Assembly: GCF_902728265.1 (NCBI RefSeq)
Contig: NZ_CACVBR010000014.1
Location: forward strand, 1 to 64,000
DNA length: 64,000 bases
Direction of reading: 5' to 3'
Source: Chryseobacterium potabilaquae
GTDB taxonomy: Bacteria > Bacteroidota > Bacteroidia > Flavobacteriales > Weeksellaceae
A model generated the notes under the pieces. It saw only the letters and a program-made list of their open reading frames with translations. It did not search any database and was not told the DNA's origin. How positions within the stretch are numbered: the stretch's first letter is position 1; every line of letters starts with the position of its first letter. Of the stretch, positions 56,783 through 64,000 are shown one piece after another. Made by a program: the position numbers and the translations under genes.

Positions 56783-56890
56783 AAGATTAAAATAATTATT
56801 AAATTTAAATAGCAAAATGTATGCAAATTTTTTTATTGGAATATTTTGGAATAATAATTGTTAAGGTTGAACTAAATAACACTGCATATT

Positions 56891-57697
56891 ATGAGAATTT
56901 CACAAATATTGGGAGCCGGAGCAATTGCTTTATCGGTTACAGCTTGTACAACAAATCCAATGACTGGTAGGCAGTCATTTCAGATAGGTTCTTTAAATTC
57001 AGAAATTGAAGCATCATCTCTACAACAATATAAAAAAACACTGTCTGAATCTAAAGTGATTTCCGGAGCCCAGGCTCAAAGTGTAAAGAACGTTGGAACT
57101 AGAATAAAATCCGCAGCAGAAAAATATTATGCAAGTATTGGAAGAAGCTCTGCTTTAGCTAATTATAAATGGGAATTTAATCTTATTCAAAGTAATGAAC
57201 TGAATGCATGGTGTATGCCGGGAGGAAAAGTAGCTGTTTATACAGGAATTTTACCTGTGACAAAAAATGATAATGGTCTTGCAGTAGTGATGGGGCATGA
57301 AGTTTCTCACGCATTAGCCGGACATGGAAATGAGAGAATTTCCCAAGCAATGGTAGCGCAATATGGAGGTGCTATTCTAGGAGGAAGTATTTCTAATGCT
57401 CAATGGGCGAGTGTTTTTGAAAAAGTATATCCAATAGGATCTCAAGTGGCTCTTCTAAAATATGGAAGAACACAAGAATCAGAAGCAGATGAGATGGGGC
57501 TATATCTTATGTCAATGGCAGGATATGATCCAAGAGAAGCCATTCCTTTTTGGAATAGAATGGAGGCAGCTTCTACAGGTTCAAGACAGCCGGAGTTTTT
57601 ATCTACACACCCAAGCCCGGGAACTAGAATTTCAGATATTAATAAAGACCTACCGAAGGCTTTAGAATATTATAAAGCAGCCGGAGGAAAAATATAA
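56891..57697 (+). CDS. M48 family zinc metalloprotease (lipoprotein)
   Basis: 268 aa. Lipobox at C19 (LSVTAC). The zinc motif is H136-E-V-S-H140 in MGHEVSHALAGHG, and the third ligand is in ESEADEMGLYLM. GGKVAVYTGIL is the usual edge strand. This resembles LoiP/YcaL/BepA-type periplasmic proteases in outer-membrane quality control. It appears complete and has a terminator downstream. Confidence 0.92.
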   Translation: MRISQILGAGAIALSVTACTTNPMTGRQSFQIGSLNSEIEASSLQQYKKTLSESKVISGAQAQSVKNVGTRIKSAAEKYYASIGRSSALANYKWEFNLIQSNELNAWCMPGGKVAVYTGILPVTKNDNGLAVVMGHEVSHALAGHGNERISQAMVAQYGGAILGGSISNAQWASVFEKVYPIGSQVALLKYGRTQESEADEMGLYLMSMAGYDPREAIPFWNRMEAASTGSRQPEFLSTHPSPGTRISDINKDLPKALEYYKAAGGKI

Positions 57698-57710
57698 CTT
57701 TAATCTAAGT

Positions 57711-57753
57711 AAAACCTTACTAAAGTACATGTTTTTTATTCAGTAAGGTTTTT
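57711..57753 (+). terminator. Intrinsic terminator after the M48 gene
   Basis: An 11-bp stem (57711-57721 with 57742-57752) with a 20-base loop and a T-run. It overlaps the possible TTG start of the next frame, which supports the later ATG at 57779. Confidence 0.75.
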
Positions 57754-57778
57754 GAATCATTCACTTAAATACAATGTT

Positions 57779-58093
57779 ATGAAAAGTTTATCAATTACAG
57801 GACTTGTACTTCTAGCATTATCGGCATTATTATTTTATCTTACAACAGATTTTACTGTTGAAAAAGTTACACTTTCTCATATTATGGGAGTGATGGCCGG
57901 GATCGGAATAGGATTAATAATTGGTGGAATGGTGGGATATATGAGTAAAGGAAGTGCAATAAAAGCAGACCAGAAAAAAAGAGAATTTAAACAATTACAA
58001 AAAGATAAAGCAGAACTGGAGAAACAAGCTAGTGAAATAGCCAAGCGAGAAGCAGAATTGCAAAATCAAAATAAAAATCCTCAGTCTTACTAG
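57779..58093 (+). CDS. Small membrane protein with coiled-coil tail
   Basis: 104 aa from the ATG at 57779. Two membrane helices (about 5-22 and 33-53), rich in Gly and Leu, are followed by a charged coiled coil (QLQKDKAELEKQASEIA). No family recognised. It lies 26 bases after the M48 terminator and ends at a strong terminator, so it is a separate short unit. It might interact with the cell envelope, but there is no direct evidence. Confidence 0.7.
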   Translation: MKSLSITGLVLLALSALLFYLTTDFTVEKVTLSHIMGVMAGIGIGLIIGGMVGYMSKGSAIKADQKKREFKQLQKDKAELEKQASEIAKREAELQNQNKNPQSY

Positions 58094-58108
58094 ACCGAGG
58101 ATTTTTTG
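58076..58108. terminator. Terminator between convergent genes
   Basis: A stem AATCCTC-GTCT with AGAC-GAGGATT (58076-58087 with 58091-58102, one A/C mismatch) and T-run. It serves the small membrane gene and perhaps the convergent barrel gene. Confidence 0.75.
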
Positions 58109-58126
58109 TGGTTTTTATTCAAATTT

Positions 58127-58744
58127 CTAGAATTTGTATCCAACACCTAGCATAAATAAGCTTGGTCTGTTATCATAACGAATCTCCTCGCCAGAAACTC
58201 TGTTAATAAAGTTTCTTGTATCCTTACTAAATGCCCCTTCATATTTGGCATTCAGAATAAGTTTTTTGATTTCAAGCTGTGCTCCAAACTGGTATCCCAC
58301 AGTAAAGTTATCCCTTGAATTTTCTTTAAAATTATTAAAGGTGTCTTCTTTACTTAGATTATAGCTGGCAACAGGACCAACAAACACTCCCAATGTATTT
58401 CCTAAAAGATTGTAACCTAAAAGAACAGGGACATCTATTCTGTTAGATTTAATTTTAAAGGTTGTATTGGAAACCGGATCGGTAAAATCATTTTTGAAAT
58501 GCGTATAATACAATTCCGGCATTACATAAAAAGAAGTGGGTAATCCTACTTTCAATGAAAGCCCTACATTATATCCTACACTGTTTTTTCCTTTACCATC
58601 AAAGGCTTGGTTTACAGTTCCTTTAATATTACTCCATGATGGAGAGCCTGTTGGAAAAATTAAGTTAGCTTTTCCGGCAAGAGAAATCTGTGCTGAAGCT
58701 AGCATAGATGCTCCTATTAAGGCCATACTAAGAGTTTTCTTCAT
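58127..58744 (-). CDS. Outer-membrane beta-barrel (porin-like) protein
   Basis: 205 aa from the ATG at 58744 (begins KKTLSMALIGASMLASAQ, a signal peptide). The mature part has alternating strands such as VGYNVGLSLKVGLPTSFYV and FTVGYQFGAQLEIKKLIL, and ends in GVGYKF, the terminal aromatic signature of barrels. It belongs to the small OmpA/OmpW-like outer membrane barrel group of Bacteroidota. Its start overlaps the end of mlaF by 17 bases, so it is the third gene of that operon. Confidence 0.85.
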   Translation of the reverse strand: MKKTLSMALIGASMLASAQISLAGKANLIFPTGSPSWSNIKGTVNQAFDGKGKNSVGYNVGLSLKVGLPTSFYVMPELYYTHFKNDFTDPVSNTTFKIKSNRIDVPVLLGYNLLGNTLGVFVGPVASYNLSKEDTFNNFKENSRDNFTVGYQFGAQLEIKKLILNAKYEGAFSKDTRNFINRVSGEEIRYDNRPSLFMLGVGYKF

Positions 58745-59549
58745 AATCATTATCATTTAGTTTAGTTATTGTATTATCAATAGTTTTATTATTTTCAAGT
58801 AAATATTCTCTTAATTCTTTGAATAGCTCTGATGAATAAACGAAATCAATTAGATTTTTATTGCCTGCTGTGATGAGAATATCTTTGTTACCTTCCCATT
58901 CTTTGATTCCTAATCTTAAATACACAATCTTTTCTCCTATTGTCATTACGGAGTTCATGTCATGGGTATTTATGATAGTCGTTGTATTATATTCTTTGGT
59001 GATTTCAAGTAATAAATCATCAATGACATTAGATGTATAAGGATCGAGACCGGAATTGGGTTCGTCACAGAATAAATATTTAGGGTTATTAACAATGGCT
59101 CGTGCAATGGCCACCCGTTTTTGCATTCCTCCTGATATTTCAGACGGAAACTTTCTGTTGGCTTTATCCAAATGTACTCTTCCAATAACCTCAAAAACTC
59201 TTTTCTTTTTCTCCCTATAGGTTAAATTGGTAAACATATCCAAGGGGAACATAATATTTTCCTCTACCGTTAAAGAGTCAAATAATGCACTCCCTTGAAA
59301 AACGGTGCCAATCTCAGATCGTAAGTGTTGCTTTTCGTCTCTGGACATGGTATTAATATCTTTTCCATCAAAGAGAATCTCTCCGGAAGAAGGCTGATAA
59401 ACATTCAATAAGCTTTTTATAAAAACGGTTTTACCGGATCCACTTTGTCCAATAATTAAGTTTACTTTTCCTTTATCAAAAGAGGTTGAAATCCCTTTTA
59501 GTACTTCAACATCATCGAAACTTTTTTTCAGATCTTTTACCTCAATCAT
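58728..59549 (-). CDS. mlaF: ABC transporter ATP-binding protein, MlaF-like
   Basis: 273 aa from the ATG at 59549 (IEVKDLKKSF); a longer start within the permease frame is unlikely. Walker A is GQSGSGKTVF, the signature is EISGGMQKRVAIARA, Walker B is YLFCDEPNSGLDPYT and the H-loop is INTHDMNSV. It powers phospholipid or lipid transfer between the membranes together with the permease. The start overlaps the mlaE stop by one base. Confidence 0.92.
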   Translation of the reverse strand: MIEVKDLKKSFDDVEVLKGISTSFDKGKVNLIIGQSGSGKTVFIKSLLNVYQPSSGEILFDGKDINTMSRDEKQHLRSEIGTVFQGSALFDSLTVEENIMFPLDMFTNLTYREKKKRVFEVIGRVHLDKANRKFPSEISGGMQKRVAIARAIVNNPKYLFCDEPNSGLDPYTSNVIDDLLLEITKEYNTTTIINTHDMNSVMTIGEKIVYLRLGIKEWEGNKDILITAGNKNLIDFVYSSELFKELREYLLENNKTIDNTITKLNDNDYEENS

Positions 59550-60301
59550 TAGCTTAATATTAATTGGGTTAAAATTAATTCGGAAATGATAATAAATACC
59601 ATTGTCCAAACAACAGCTTGTGTACTTGCTCTACCTACTTCAAGTGATCCTCCCTTAACGAAATATCCAAAATAAGAAGGGACTGTTGCAATGATAAATG
59701 CGAAAACAATTGTTTTTACAAATGCGTAATAGATAAATAAATTAGGCATATACATTTGGATTCCTACAATATAATCATTCTCTGTCCAGTTTCCCGTCAG
59801 CATTCCGGCAATATAACCTCCTCCAATTCCACAGACAATACTAATACCTATCAATAGTGGATTAAAAAGAATGCAGGCAACTATTTTCGGAAATATCAAA
59901 AAATTGGGTGAGTTTACTCCCATAATATCTAAGGCATCAATCTGCTCGGATACCCTCATGGTACCAATACTAGAAGCAATATATGAACCCACTTTACCCG
60001 CTAAAATCAAACTGATAATGGTGGGGGAAAATTCTAAAACCAATACGGCCTTAGTTGCATATCCTACAAAGGAGGTAGGAATTGGGAATGAAGACGTGTC
60101 AAAATTGTTATACATTTGAATAGCAACTACGGCTCCCACAAATATGGAAGTAAATACAACTAATCCAAAAGAGTTAACGCCCAAGTCATTAATCTCTCTC
60201 ATGAACAGTTTCCAGAAAACACCCATCTTTTGGGGTTTCTGAATAGATTTACCTAAGAGGAGAATATATTCTCCTACTGCTGTAAAAAACTTTTTTAACA
60301 T
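59549..60301 (-). CDS. mlaE: MlaE-type lipid ABC permease
   Basis: 250 aa with about five membrane helices. Conserved stretches include VGAVVAIQMYNNF and GTMRVSEQIDALDIMGVNSPNFLIFPK, and GGYIAGMLTGNW. MlaE forms the inner-membrane part of the Mla complex. The usual MCE substrate-binding protein (MlaD) is not in the adjacent genes; in many Bacteroidota it lies elsewhere. The ATPase overlaps it by one base. Confidence 0.93.
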   Translation of the reverse strand: MLKKFFTAVGEYILLLGKSIQKPQKMGVFWKLFMREINDLGVNSFGLVVFTSIFVGAVVAIQMYNNFDTSSFPIPTSFVGYATKAVLVLEFSPTIISLILAGKVGSYIASSIGTMRVSEQIDALDIMGVNSPNFLIFPKIVACILFNPLLIGISIVCGIGGGYIAGMLTGNWTENDYIVGIQMYMPNLFIYYAFVKTIVFAFIIATVPSYFGYFVKGGSLEVGRASTQAVVWTMVFIIISELILTQLILS

Positions 60302-60335
60302 TCCGCTAAATTAGCTTTTTTTTATGAATGCTTTA

Positions 60336-61703
60336 TTATTTTGCATTTTTATCTCCGCTGATCATTAATAATATTGTCTTTAGAATAATGATTAAATCCA
60401 AGACAAAACTCCAGTTTCTCACATAGAATGCATCTGCCATAACTCTTTTTTTCATTTCTACTTCCACATCGCCAAGATCACCTCTTAAACCACTTACCTG
60501 GGCAAGACCGGTGATGCCAGGAATTACCATACTTCTTAAACTATATCTTCCTATTTTAGGTTTATAATAATTATCAACCATAAGCATATGCGGTCTGGGG
60601 CCAACAATTGACATTTCCCCCCTCAACGCATTGATAAATTGTGGCATCTCATCAAGACTTGTTTTTCTTAGAAATTTACCGAATTTTGTAATTCGTAAAT
60701 CATTTTCAGCAGTTGTTTTAGTAGTAGAGTCATTGTTGGTAACCATGGTTCTAAACTTAATACAATTAAATACCTCTTCATGAAAACCGTATCTTTTTTG
60801 GATGAAAAAAATAGGACCTTTAGATGTTAATTTGATAATGATGGCAATAATAGGAAATAACCAAGAGCAGATTCCCACAAGAATGAATAAGGAAAATAAT
60901 ATATCAAAAATTCTTTTCAAAAAGTAGTTAGAATAATAATCCAAAGGATATCTTGCTTGATTGAGTATAGGATGAGATTGAATATACCCTAAATCATAAA
61001 GAAAAAAATCACTTTGTGTAATGCTTGGAATCAGTGAAATATGTATTTTGTTAGCTTCCGCAAGCCTGAATATATCGTTTTCAATAGTTGGAGATATAGT
61101 GCTTTCAGTGGGTAAGAACAAGGTGTGGATTCCATTTTTTTTCCAGAAACCAATCAATTCAGTAGGTGTAATTTCTAAGGTATACTCAAAAATTCGATAT
61201 CCGTAATCTTTCCTATCAGTCAAAATATTCTTAAGGATTTCTGTATTACTATTTTCTCCTAAGAACATGATATTTCTGTTGTTAATTCCTAAGCTACGTA
61301 AATATTTTATGCCAAAATATATAATGGATTTTGCCAGAAAAATAAAGAAAAATAAATAAAATGAAAGCCAATAAATATCTGAGTTAAAGAATACGTTGTA
61401 GCTGACTTTTCCAATAAGTAATACTCCAAATATGAAAAGGAGAAAATGGATTAAGAGCCGCTCAAGAAATAAAGTATAAGTTAAATTTCTTGGAATGTTA
61501 TATATTTTTGTTCTTCCACTCAGAAGTATCCAAAACATAAATAGTAAAACCAATGAGAATGTATTTTGATACCATATCTCTTGGTTATTCTTTAAATGTT
61601 CATTTCTTGTGATAAAAAAGAATATGAAAATAGATGCAATAACCGTAAGGTCAAGCAAAATAATAATTGATTTAAGGTATCTTGAGTATCGTATTCTCTG
61701 CAT
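60336..61703 (-). CDS. Polyprenyl-phosphate sugar (glycosyl-1-phosphate) transferase
   Basis: 455 aa. About five membrane helices and a Rossmann-like domain (about 1-240) precede the catalytic C-terminal domain (about 260-455): KRIFDILFSLFILVG, IFFIQKRYGFHEEVFNCIKFRTM, LRKTSLDEMPQFINALRGEMSIVGPRP. It transfers a sugar-1-phosphate to undecaprenyl phosphate to start exopolysaccharide or capsule repeat units. It is a stand-alone gene here; I do not see the expected polysaccharide cluster in this window. Confidence 0.92.
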   Translation of the reverse strand: MQRIRYSRYLKSIIILLDLTVIASIFIFFFITRNEHLKNNQEIWYQNTFSLVLLFMFWILLSGRTKIYNIPRNLTYTLFLERLLIHFLLFIFGVLLIGKVSYNVFFNSDIYWLSFYLFFFIFLAKSIIYFGIKYLRSLGINNRNIMFLGENSNTEILKNILTDRKDYGYRIFEYTLEITPTELIGFWKKNGIHTLFLPTESTISPTIENDIFRLAEANKIHISLIPSITQSDFFLYDLGYIQSHPILNQARYPLDYYSNYFLKRIFDILFSLFILVGICSWLFPIIAIIIKLTSKGPIFFIQKRYGFHEEVFNCIKFRTMVTNNDSTTKTTAENDLRITKFGKFLRKTSLDEMPQFINALRGEMSIVGPRPHMLMVDNYYKPKIGRYSLRSMVIPGITGLAQVSGLRGDLGDVEVEMKKRVMADAFYVRNWSFVLDLIIILKTILLMISGDKNAK

Positions 61704-61748
61704 TGATCACTGTATAACGAATACTAACTAAAAATTAAGTTAAGTATT

Positions 61749-62378
61749 TTAAGGAATGTTAAGATATTTATGTGTTTGAACAGAAGCTTGCCATTCTGGA
61801 TGTTCTAAAATAAAATCAGTGATTTTGGGATACATTTCATCACGCTTACTCCATTCACTTTGAAGATATAATTTACAAGAATCGGAAACTTTTGCTGCCT
61901 GCTCTTCAGCAAATATAAAGTCATTATTATTAAAAACAATTACTTTTAGCTCATGAGCTTTTTTGTAAATCTCTTCTTTTGGAAGACCCGTTTTTTTTGG
62001 AGAAAGGGTAATCCAGTCTAGATGACCACTCATAGGATAGGCTCCAGAGGTTTCAATATGTATAGTACATCCTAATTCCTTTAGTTTAGAGGTTAAGATT
62101 TCTAAATTCCACATTAAAGGCTCTCCTCCTGTTAAAACTATAGTTTTGCAATGTTTTGCGGCTGTTTCAGCGATGTCTTCTGTACTCATTAGCGGATGTA
62201 AGTCAGGATTCCAGCTTTCTTTAACGTCACACCAGTGGCATCCCACATCACATCCACCTAATCGTATAAAATAAGCTGCTTTTCCGGTATGAGCACCCTC
62301 TCCTTGAAGAGTGTAAAAATGCTCCATAACAGGGAGCATTTTACCTTCTTTTAATAAAATATCTTCTTCTTTATTCAT
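61749..62378 (-). CDS. queE: 7-carboxy-7-deazaguanine synthase
   Basis: A radical-SAM enzyme for the third step of queuosine precursor synthesis (CPH4 to CDG). 209 aa. The cluster motif is C43-D-V-G-C47-H-W-C50. FYTLQGEGAHTG precedes it, and TGGEPLMW and the HIETSGAYP segment follow. Length fits QueE. It is 5 bases downstream of folD, so they are co-transcribed. The other queuosine genes are not in the window. Confidence 0.95.
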   Translation of the reverse strand: MNKEEDILLKEGKMLPVMEHFYTLQGEGAHTGKAAYFIRLGGCDVGCHWCDVKESWNPDLHPLMSTEDIAETAAKHCKTIVLTGGEPLMWNLEILTSKLKELGCTIHIETSGAYPMSGHLDWITLSPKKTGLPKEEIYKKAHELKVIVFNNNDFIFAEEQAAKVSDSCKLYLQSEWSKRDEMYPKITDFILEHPEWQASVQTHKYLNIP

Positions 62379-62383
62379 TTTCG

Positions 62384-63268
62384 TTAGTCATTATAGACTG
62401 AAGTTTTATAAGCAATAAGTGTATTTTTCATCAACATTGCTCTTGTCATAGGACCTACTCCACCAGGAACTGGTGTGATCCAGCTTGCTTTAGCTGTACA
62501 ACTATCAAAATCTACATCTCCGGCGAGATAATACCCTTTAGGAGAGTCATCATCAACTCGGGTTATACCCACATCTACAATTACTGCACCTTCTTTAATC
62601 ATACTTCCCTTTAAAAAATGAGGATCACCTAATGCTGTGATTACTATATCTGCCTTTTTTGTGTACTCCTCAATATCTTTTGTATAAGAATGTGTAAGGG
62701 TAACCGTTGAATTTCCAGGAAAGTCTTTTCTACCCATTAAGATACTCATAGGTCTTCCTACAATTTTACTTCTTCCGATAATCACACAATCTTTACCTTT
62801 CGTTTCAATATTATATCTTTCTAGAAGAGTTAAAATTCCAAATGGAGTAGCTGGTAAGAATGTATCCATTTCAAGAGCCATTTTTCCAAAATTTTCCGGA
62901 TGAAAGCCATCCACGTCTTTTCTTGGATCAATTGCTTTGATAATCTTTTCTTGATCTATTTGATCAGGTAAGGGTAACTGAACAATAAAACCATCTACTG
63001 ATTTAGACTTATTTAAATCATCTATTTTTTCTAGGAGTTCAGATTCTGAAACGGTACTAGGAAACTTTAAAAGGGTAGAGCGAAATCCTACTTCCTCACA
63101 GTCTTTTACTTTACTGTTTACATACGCTTTACTGGCTCCATTATTTCCTACGAGTATAGCTACCAAGTGAGGGGCTCTTCTTTTCCCTTCAAGGATTTTT
63201 TCTACTTCAGTTTTGATCTCTGCTTTTATTTCTTTGGAAACTTTTAGTCCGTCAAGAATTTCTGCCAT
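62384..63268 (-). CDS. folD: Bifunctional methylenetetrahydrofolate dehydrogenase / cyclohydrolase FolD
   Basis: 294 aa. Interconverts methylene-, methenyl- and formyl-tetrahydrofolate, with NADP. The catalytic lysine is in YVNSKVKDCEEVG, and GFIVQLPLPDQID, DGFHPENFGKMA, the Rossmann IIGRSKIVGRPMSILM and TPVPGGVGPMTRAMLM are all present. It starts a folD-queE unit, and lies 16 bases after the methyltransferase. Confidence 0.96.
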   Translation of the reverse strand: MAEILDGLKVSKEIKAEIKTEVEKILEGKRRAPHLVAILVGNNGASKAYVNSKVKDCEEVGFRSTLLKFPSTVSESELLEKIDDLNKSKSVDGFIVQLPLPDQIDQEKIIKAIDPRKDVDGFHPENFGKMALEMDTFLPATPFGILTLLERYNIETKGKDCVIIGRSKIVGRPMSILMGRKDFPGNSTVTLTHSYTKDIEEYTKKADIVITALGDPHFLKGSMIKEGAVIVDVGITRVDDDSPKGYYLAGDVDFDSCTAKASWITPVPGGVGPMTRAMLMKNTLIAYKTSVYND

Positions 63269-63284
63269 TTTTACTTTTTATTTT

Positions 63285-64000
63285 TTAGATTTTTTTTAAT
63301 ATAACTATATCTTGGAATTCGTCTGTATCTTCTTTTTTAACATTTCTTCGCCAGTATCCTTCTTTTATTTTGACTATCGATAATCCTGCATTCGCTACCA
63401 TTTCATTGAGTAAGGGAATGCTGATGGCAATATTTGCGGAAGTCACCTTATCATTCATTAATTTATATCCATCATAGATGTGGGGAAAATTCATAGATCC
63501 TTCTTCTTCGCTTTTAGTATCATCATATAAGAAGAATGTAGCTAAACACAGTCCTTCATTTTTCATCACCCTATTAATTTCGTGTAGATATCTTCTAATT
63601 TCAATGACTTGCATATGGGTAAATACCGAAAATAAGAAGACTTTGTCAAACATATTCTTACCATAAAGAAATGTGAAGTTTTCAGCCTTTTGGCTATAAC
63701 TATTATACAAATCATTATAGATGGGAAAAAATTTGAATCTGAAGTGGGGGTATTTTTTACGTATATTTTTTTGGCACCATTTTATTCCCTTCTCTACAGT
63801 GTCAAATCCATCATAAGAGCCGTCTATAAGAATTTCTGTTAGAGGGACTGCGGTTCTTCCAATTCCACATCCTATATCAAGAACGTGATCCGTACTTTTT
63901 AAGTCAATATATTTTTTTAGAATATTAGCTTGACGAATTCCATGAGAAAGAAAATCACTTCTTCCGACATAAATATCTCCTTTTTTTGGTTCGTTTTTAG
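63285..64000 (-). CDS. Class I SAM-dependent methyltransferase, N-terminus cut by the window edge
   Basis: The open frame runs from the stop at 63285 through the window end without a stop, so the start lies outside. Upstream translation gives a SAM-binding motif DIGCGIGRTAVPLTE and GFDTVEKGIKWC before the ATG-less internal part, then FDKVFLFSVFTHMQVIEIRRYL, typical of class I methyltransferases of the type-11/25 group. The methyl acceptor is unknown. About 238 residues are visible here. It is 16 bases upstream of folD on the same strand. Confidence 0.85.
   Translation of the reverse strand, partial: KNEPKKGDIYVGRSDFLSHGIRQANILKKYIDLKSTDHVLDIGCGIGRTAVPLTEILIDGSYDGFDTVEKGIKWCQKNIRKKYPHFRFKFFPIYNDLYNSYSQKAENFTFLYGKNMFDKVFLFSVFTHMQVIEIRRYLHEINRVMKNEGLCLATFFLYDDTKSEEEGSMNFPHIYDGYKLMNDKVTSANIAISIPLLNEMVANAGLSIVKIKEGYWRRNVKKEDTDEFQDIVILKKI

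Noticed and set aside
57752-57778. Upstream TTG start for the small coiled-coil membrane protein
   Set aside because: It would begin inside the M48 terminator stem; ATG at 57779 gives a better N-terminus.

Overview
The window looks like a chromosomal segment of a Bacteroidota (class Flavobacteriia) bacterium, most like Chryseobacterium and relatives (Weeksellaceae). The reasons are strong AT richness, starts without Shine-Dalgarno sequences, promoters of the TTG-N(17-23)-TAnnTTTG type, three secreted proteins with C-terminal type IX secretion (T9SS) sorting domains, flavobacterial families (DUF4835, DUF5687, DUF4251, a flavobacterial type of RpoZ), and the gene run bamD-rpoZ-coaBC-DUF4835-recN. 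Genus assignment is inference. Nearly everything is ordinary core genome. I see no prophage, transposase or CRISPR array.

Layout. 1-9.5 kb: a 61-bp tandem repeat, tRNA-Asn, rseP, a small outer-membrane barrel, an omega-amidase, a thioredoxin plus MBL/rhodanese pair, a HerA-like ATPase, a DnaQ-type exonuclease and lysA. 9.5-13.4 kb: a sparse, gene-poor stretch with a membrane protein, a secreted papain-like protease coupled to an unknown secreted partner, and two non-coding areas. 13.4-19.8 kb: miaB, an unknown gene, and a compact run of sigma-54 activator, membrane protein, lptE and a long acidic TPR-like protein. 19.9-22.3 kb (minus): DUF4126, rnpA, tcdA and tatD with overlapping ends. 22.4-30.7 kb: tetR, bamD, rpoZ, coaBC, DUF4835, recN and a DUF5687/ABC exporter pair. 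30.8-34.4 kb: divergent class II and class I fumarases and a small His-rich membrane protein. 34.7-41.7 kb: a secreted GH13 amylase, then a SAM-I riboswitch in front of a TonB-dependent receptor and an amino-acid permease. 41.7-47.3 kb: prfA, an S9 peptidase and methylmalonyl-CoA mutase. 47.4-50.6 kb: an orphan branched-chain amino-acid attenuator, a palindromic element, then rtcB, a nucleotidyltransferase-like gene and prfH. 50.7-64 kb: an M36 protease, a dipeptide epimerase, two small cytochromes c, meaB, DUF4251, an M48 protease, mlaEF, a polyprenyl-phosphate sugar transferase, queE, folD and a methyltransferase cut by the window edge.

Most interesting. (1) rtcB, an AadB/Lnu-like nucleotidyltransferase and prfH are packed together. 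RtcB and PrfH are known partners in rescue and repair of ribosomes cut in the decoding centre; the nucleotidyltransferase is a candidate third component. (2) A well-formed SAM-I riboswitch directly behind a good promoter controls a TonB receptor plus APC permease, predicting a two-membrane import route for methionine or a related sulfur compound. (3) A complete leader-peptide attenuator rich in Leu, Val and Ile codons has no biosynthetic operon behind it. All functional statements are from reading motifs and context; no database search was run.
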